Of a stretch of 22,062 nucleotides of DNA, positions 21,985 to 22,062 are shown one piece after another; the first letter of the stretch is position 1, and each line of letters opens with the position of its first letter. Source of the DNA: Candidatus Mesolinea sp. (GTDB lineage Bacteria; Chloroflexota; Anaerolineae; Anaerolineales; Anaerolineaceae); assembly GCA_003445715.1 (NCBI GenBank), contig DMCS01000097.1, positions 1 through 22,062 of the forward strand, written 5' to 3'. The position numbers were made by a program, and so were the translations under genes. A model generated the notes under the pieces. That model did not search any database. It saw nothing but the letters and a program-made list of their open reading frames with translations, and was not told where the DNA came from.

Positions 21985-22014
21985 ATTTTACCACGATGCA
22001 GCGCGATTTTTCAA
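21985..22014 (-). promoter_or_regulatory. gap promoter (extended -10)
   Basis: On the - strand TTGAAA (22014-22009), 18 bp, TAAAAT (21990-21985), with TGG before the -10. The start is expected near 21978, giving a leader of about 33 nt. The sequence TGGTAAAATGAA is identical to that in the tpiA promoter. Confidence 0.6.
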
Positions 22015-22033
22015 TTATTATCATTAGAGGGTG

Positions 22034-22060
22034 TTGAAAATGGGTAAAGTCTTATATAGT
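22034..22060 (+). promoter_or_regulatory. Possible outward promoter at the right edge
   Basis: TTGAAA (22034-22039), 15 bp, TATAGT (22055-22060) on the + strand, which would drive a divergent gene beyond the window. The spacing is short and the target is not visible. Confidence 0.2.
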
Positions 22061-22062
22061 GG

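Noticed and set aside
20898..21986. Longer Gap (362 residues) starting at 21986
   Set aside because: GGAGGT fits the ATG at 21944; the extra 14 residues are not family-like and the far start overlaps the -10 region.

Overview
The window looks like a stretch of chromosome from a member of the Chloroflexota, most probably class Anaerolineae. This is an inference from gene content: a SecA C-terminus of the Chloroflexota type without a zinc-binding tail, three lipoproteins with Thr/Pro linkers and an NBR1-type Ig (FW) domain, a PheS with an unusual motif 2, and a T-box in front of pheST. There is no phage, plasmid, transposase, CRISPR, tRNA or rRNA signal. Almost all of the window is core metabolism and housekeeping.

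Layout. The left 5.5 kb reads on the + strand: the 3' end of secA (open at the window edge), surE, a membrane-anchored FHA protein and gyrA. The remaining 16.5 kb reads on the - strand. In transcription order (right to left) it holds gap, pgk, three tandem FW-domain lipoproteins, tpiA, tatC-tatA-tatB, a T-box leader with pheS-pheT, a DsrE-family protein, a class III aminotransferase, a GAF-PAS histidine kinase and birA. The two blocks converge and overlap tail to tail by 34 bp at gyrA/birA.

How the genes work together. gap, pgk and tpiA are three consecutive glycolytic/gluconeogenic steps, but each is separated by its own hairpin or terminator, and the three lipoprotein genes sit between pgk and tpiA. 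The tat genes encode a complete TatA/TatB-like/TatC translocase. pheST is preceded by a consensus promoter and a T-box riboswitch with a plausible UUC (Phe) specifier, so it should respond to uncharged tRNA-Phe. The histidine kinase and birA are two nucleotides apart and probably co-transcribed.

The least explained parts are non-coding. Two intergenic regions (about 1838-2080 and 7869-8070) carry diverged copies of one structured repeat, built of nested hairpins and a 25-bp module present four times. Indels break every reading frame but the stems are kept, so this is a DNA or RNA element and not a gene. Other points worth checking are the FW lipoprotein cluster with its conserved cysteine pair, a 12-bp perfect hairpin between gap and pgk, a leader hairpin before the aminotransferase, and a possible decayed gene at 9503-9794.
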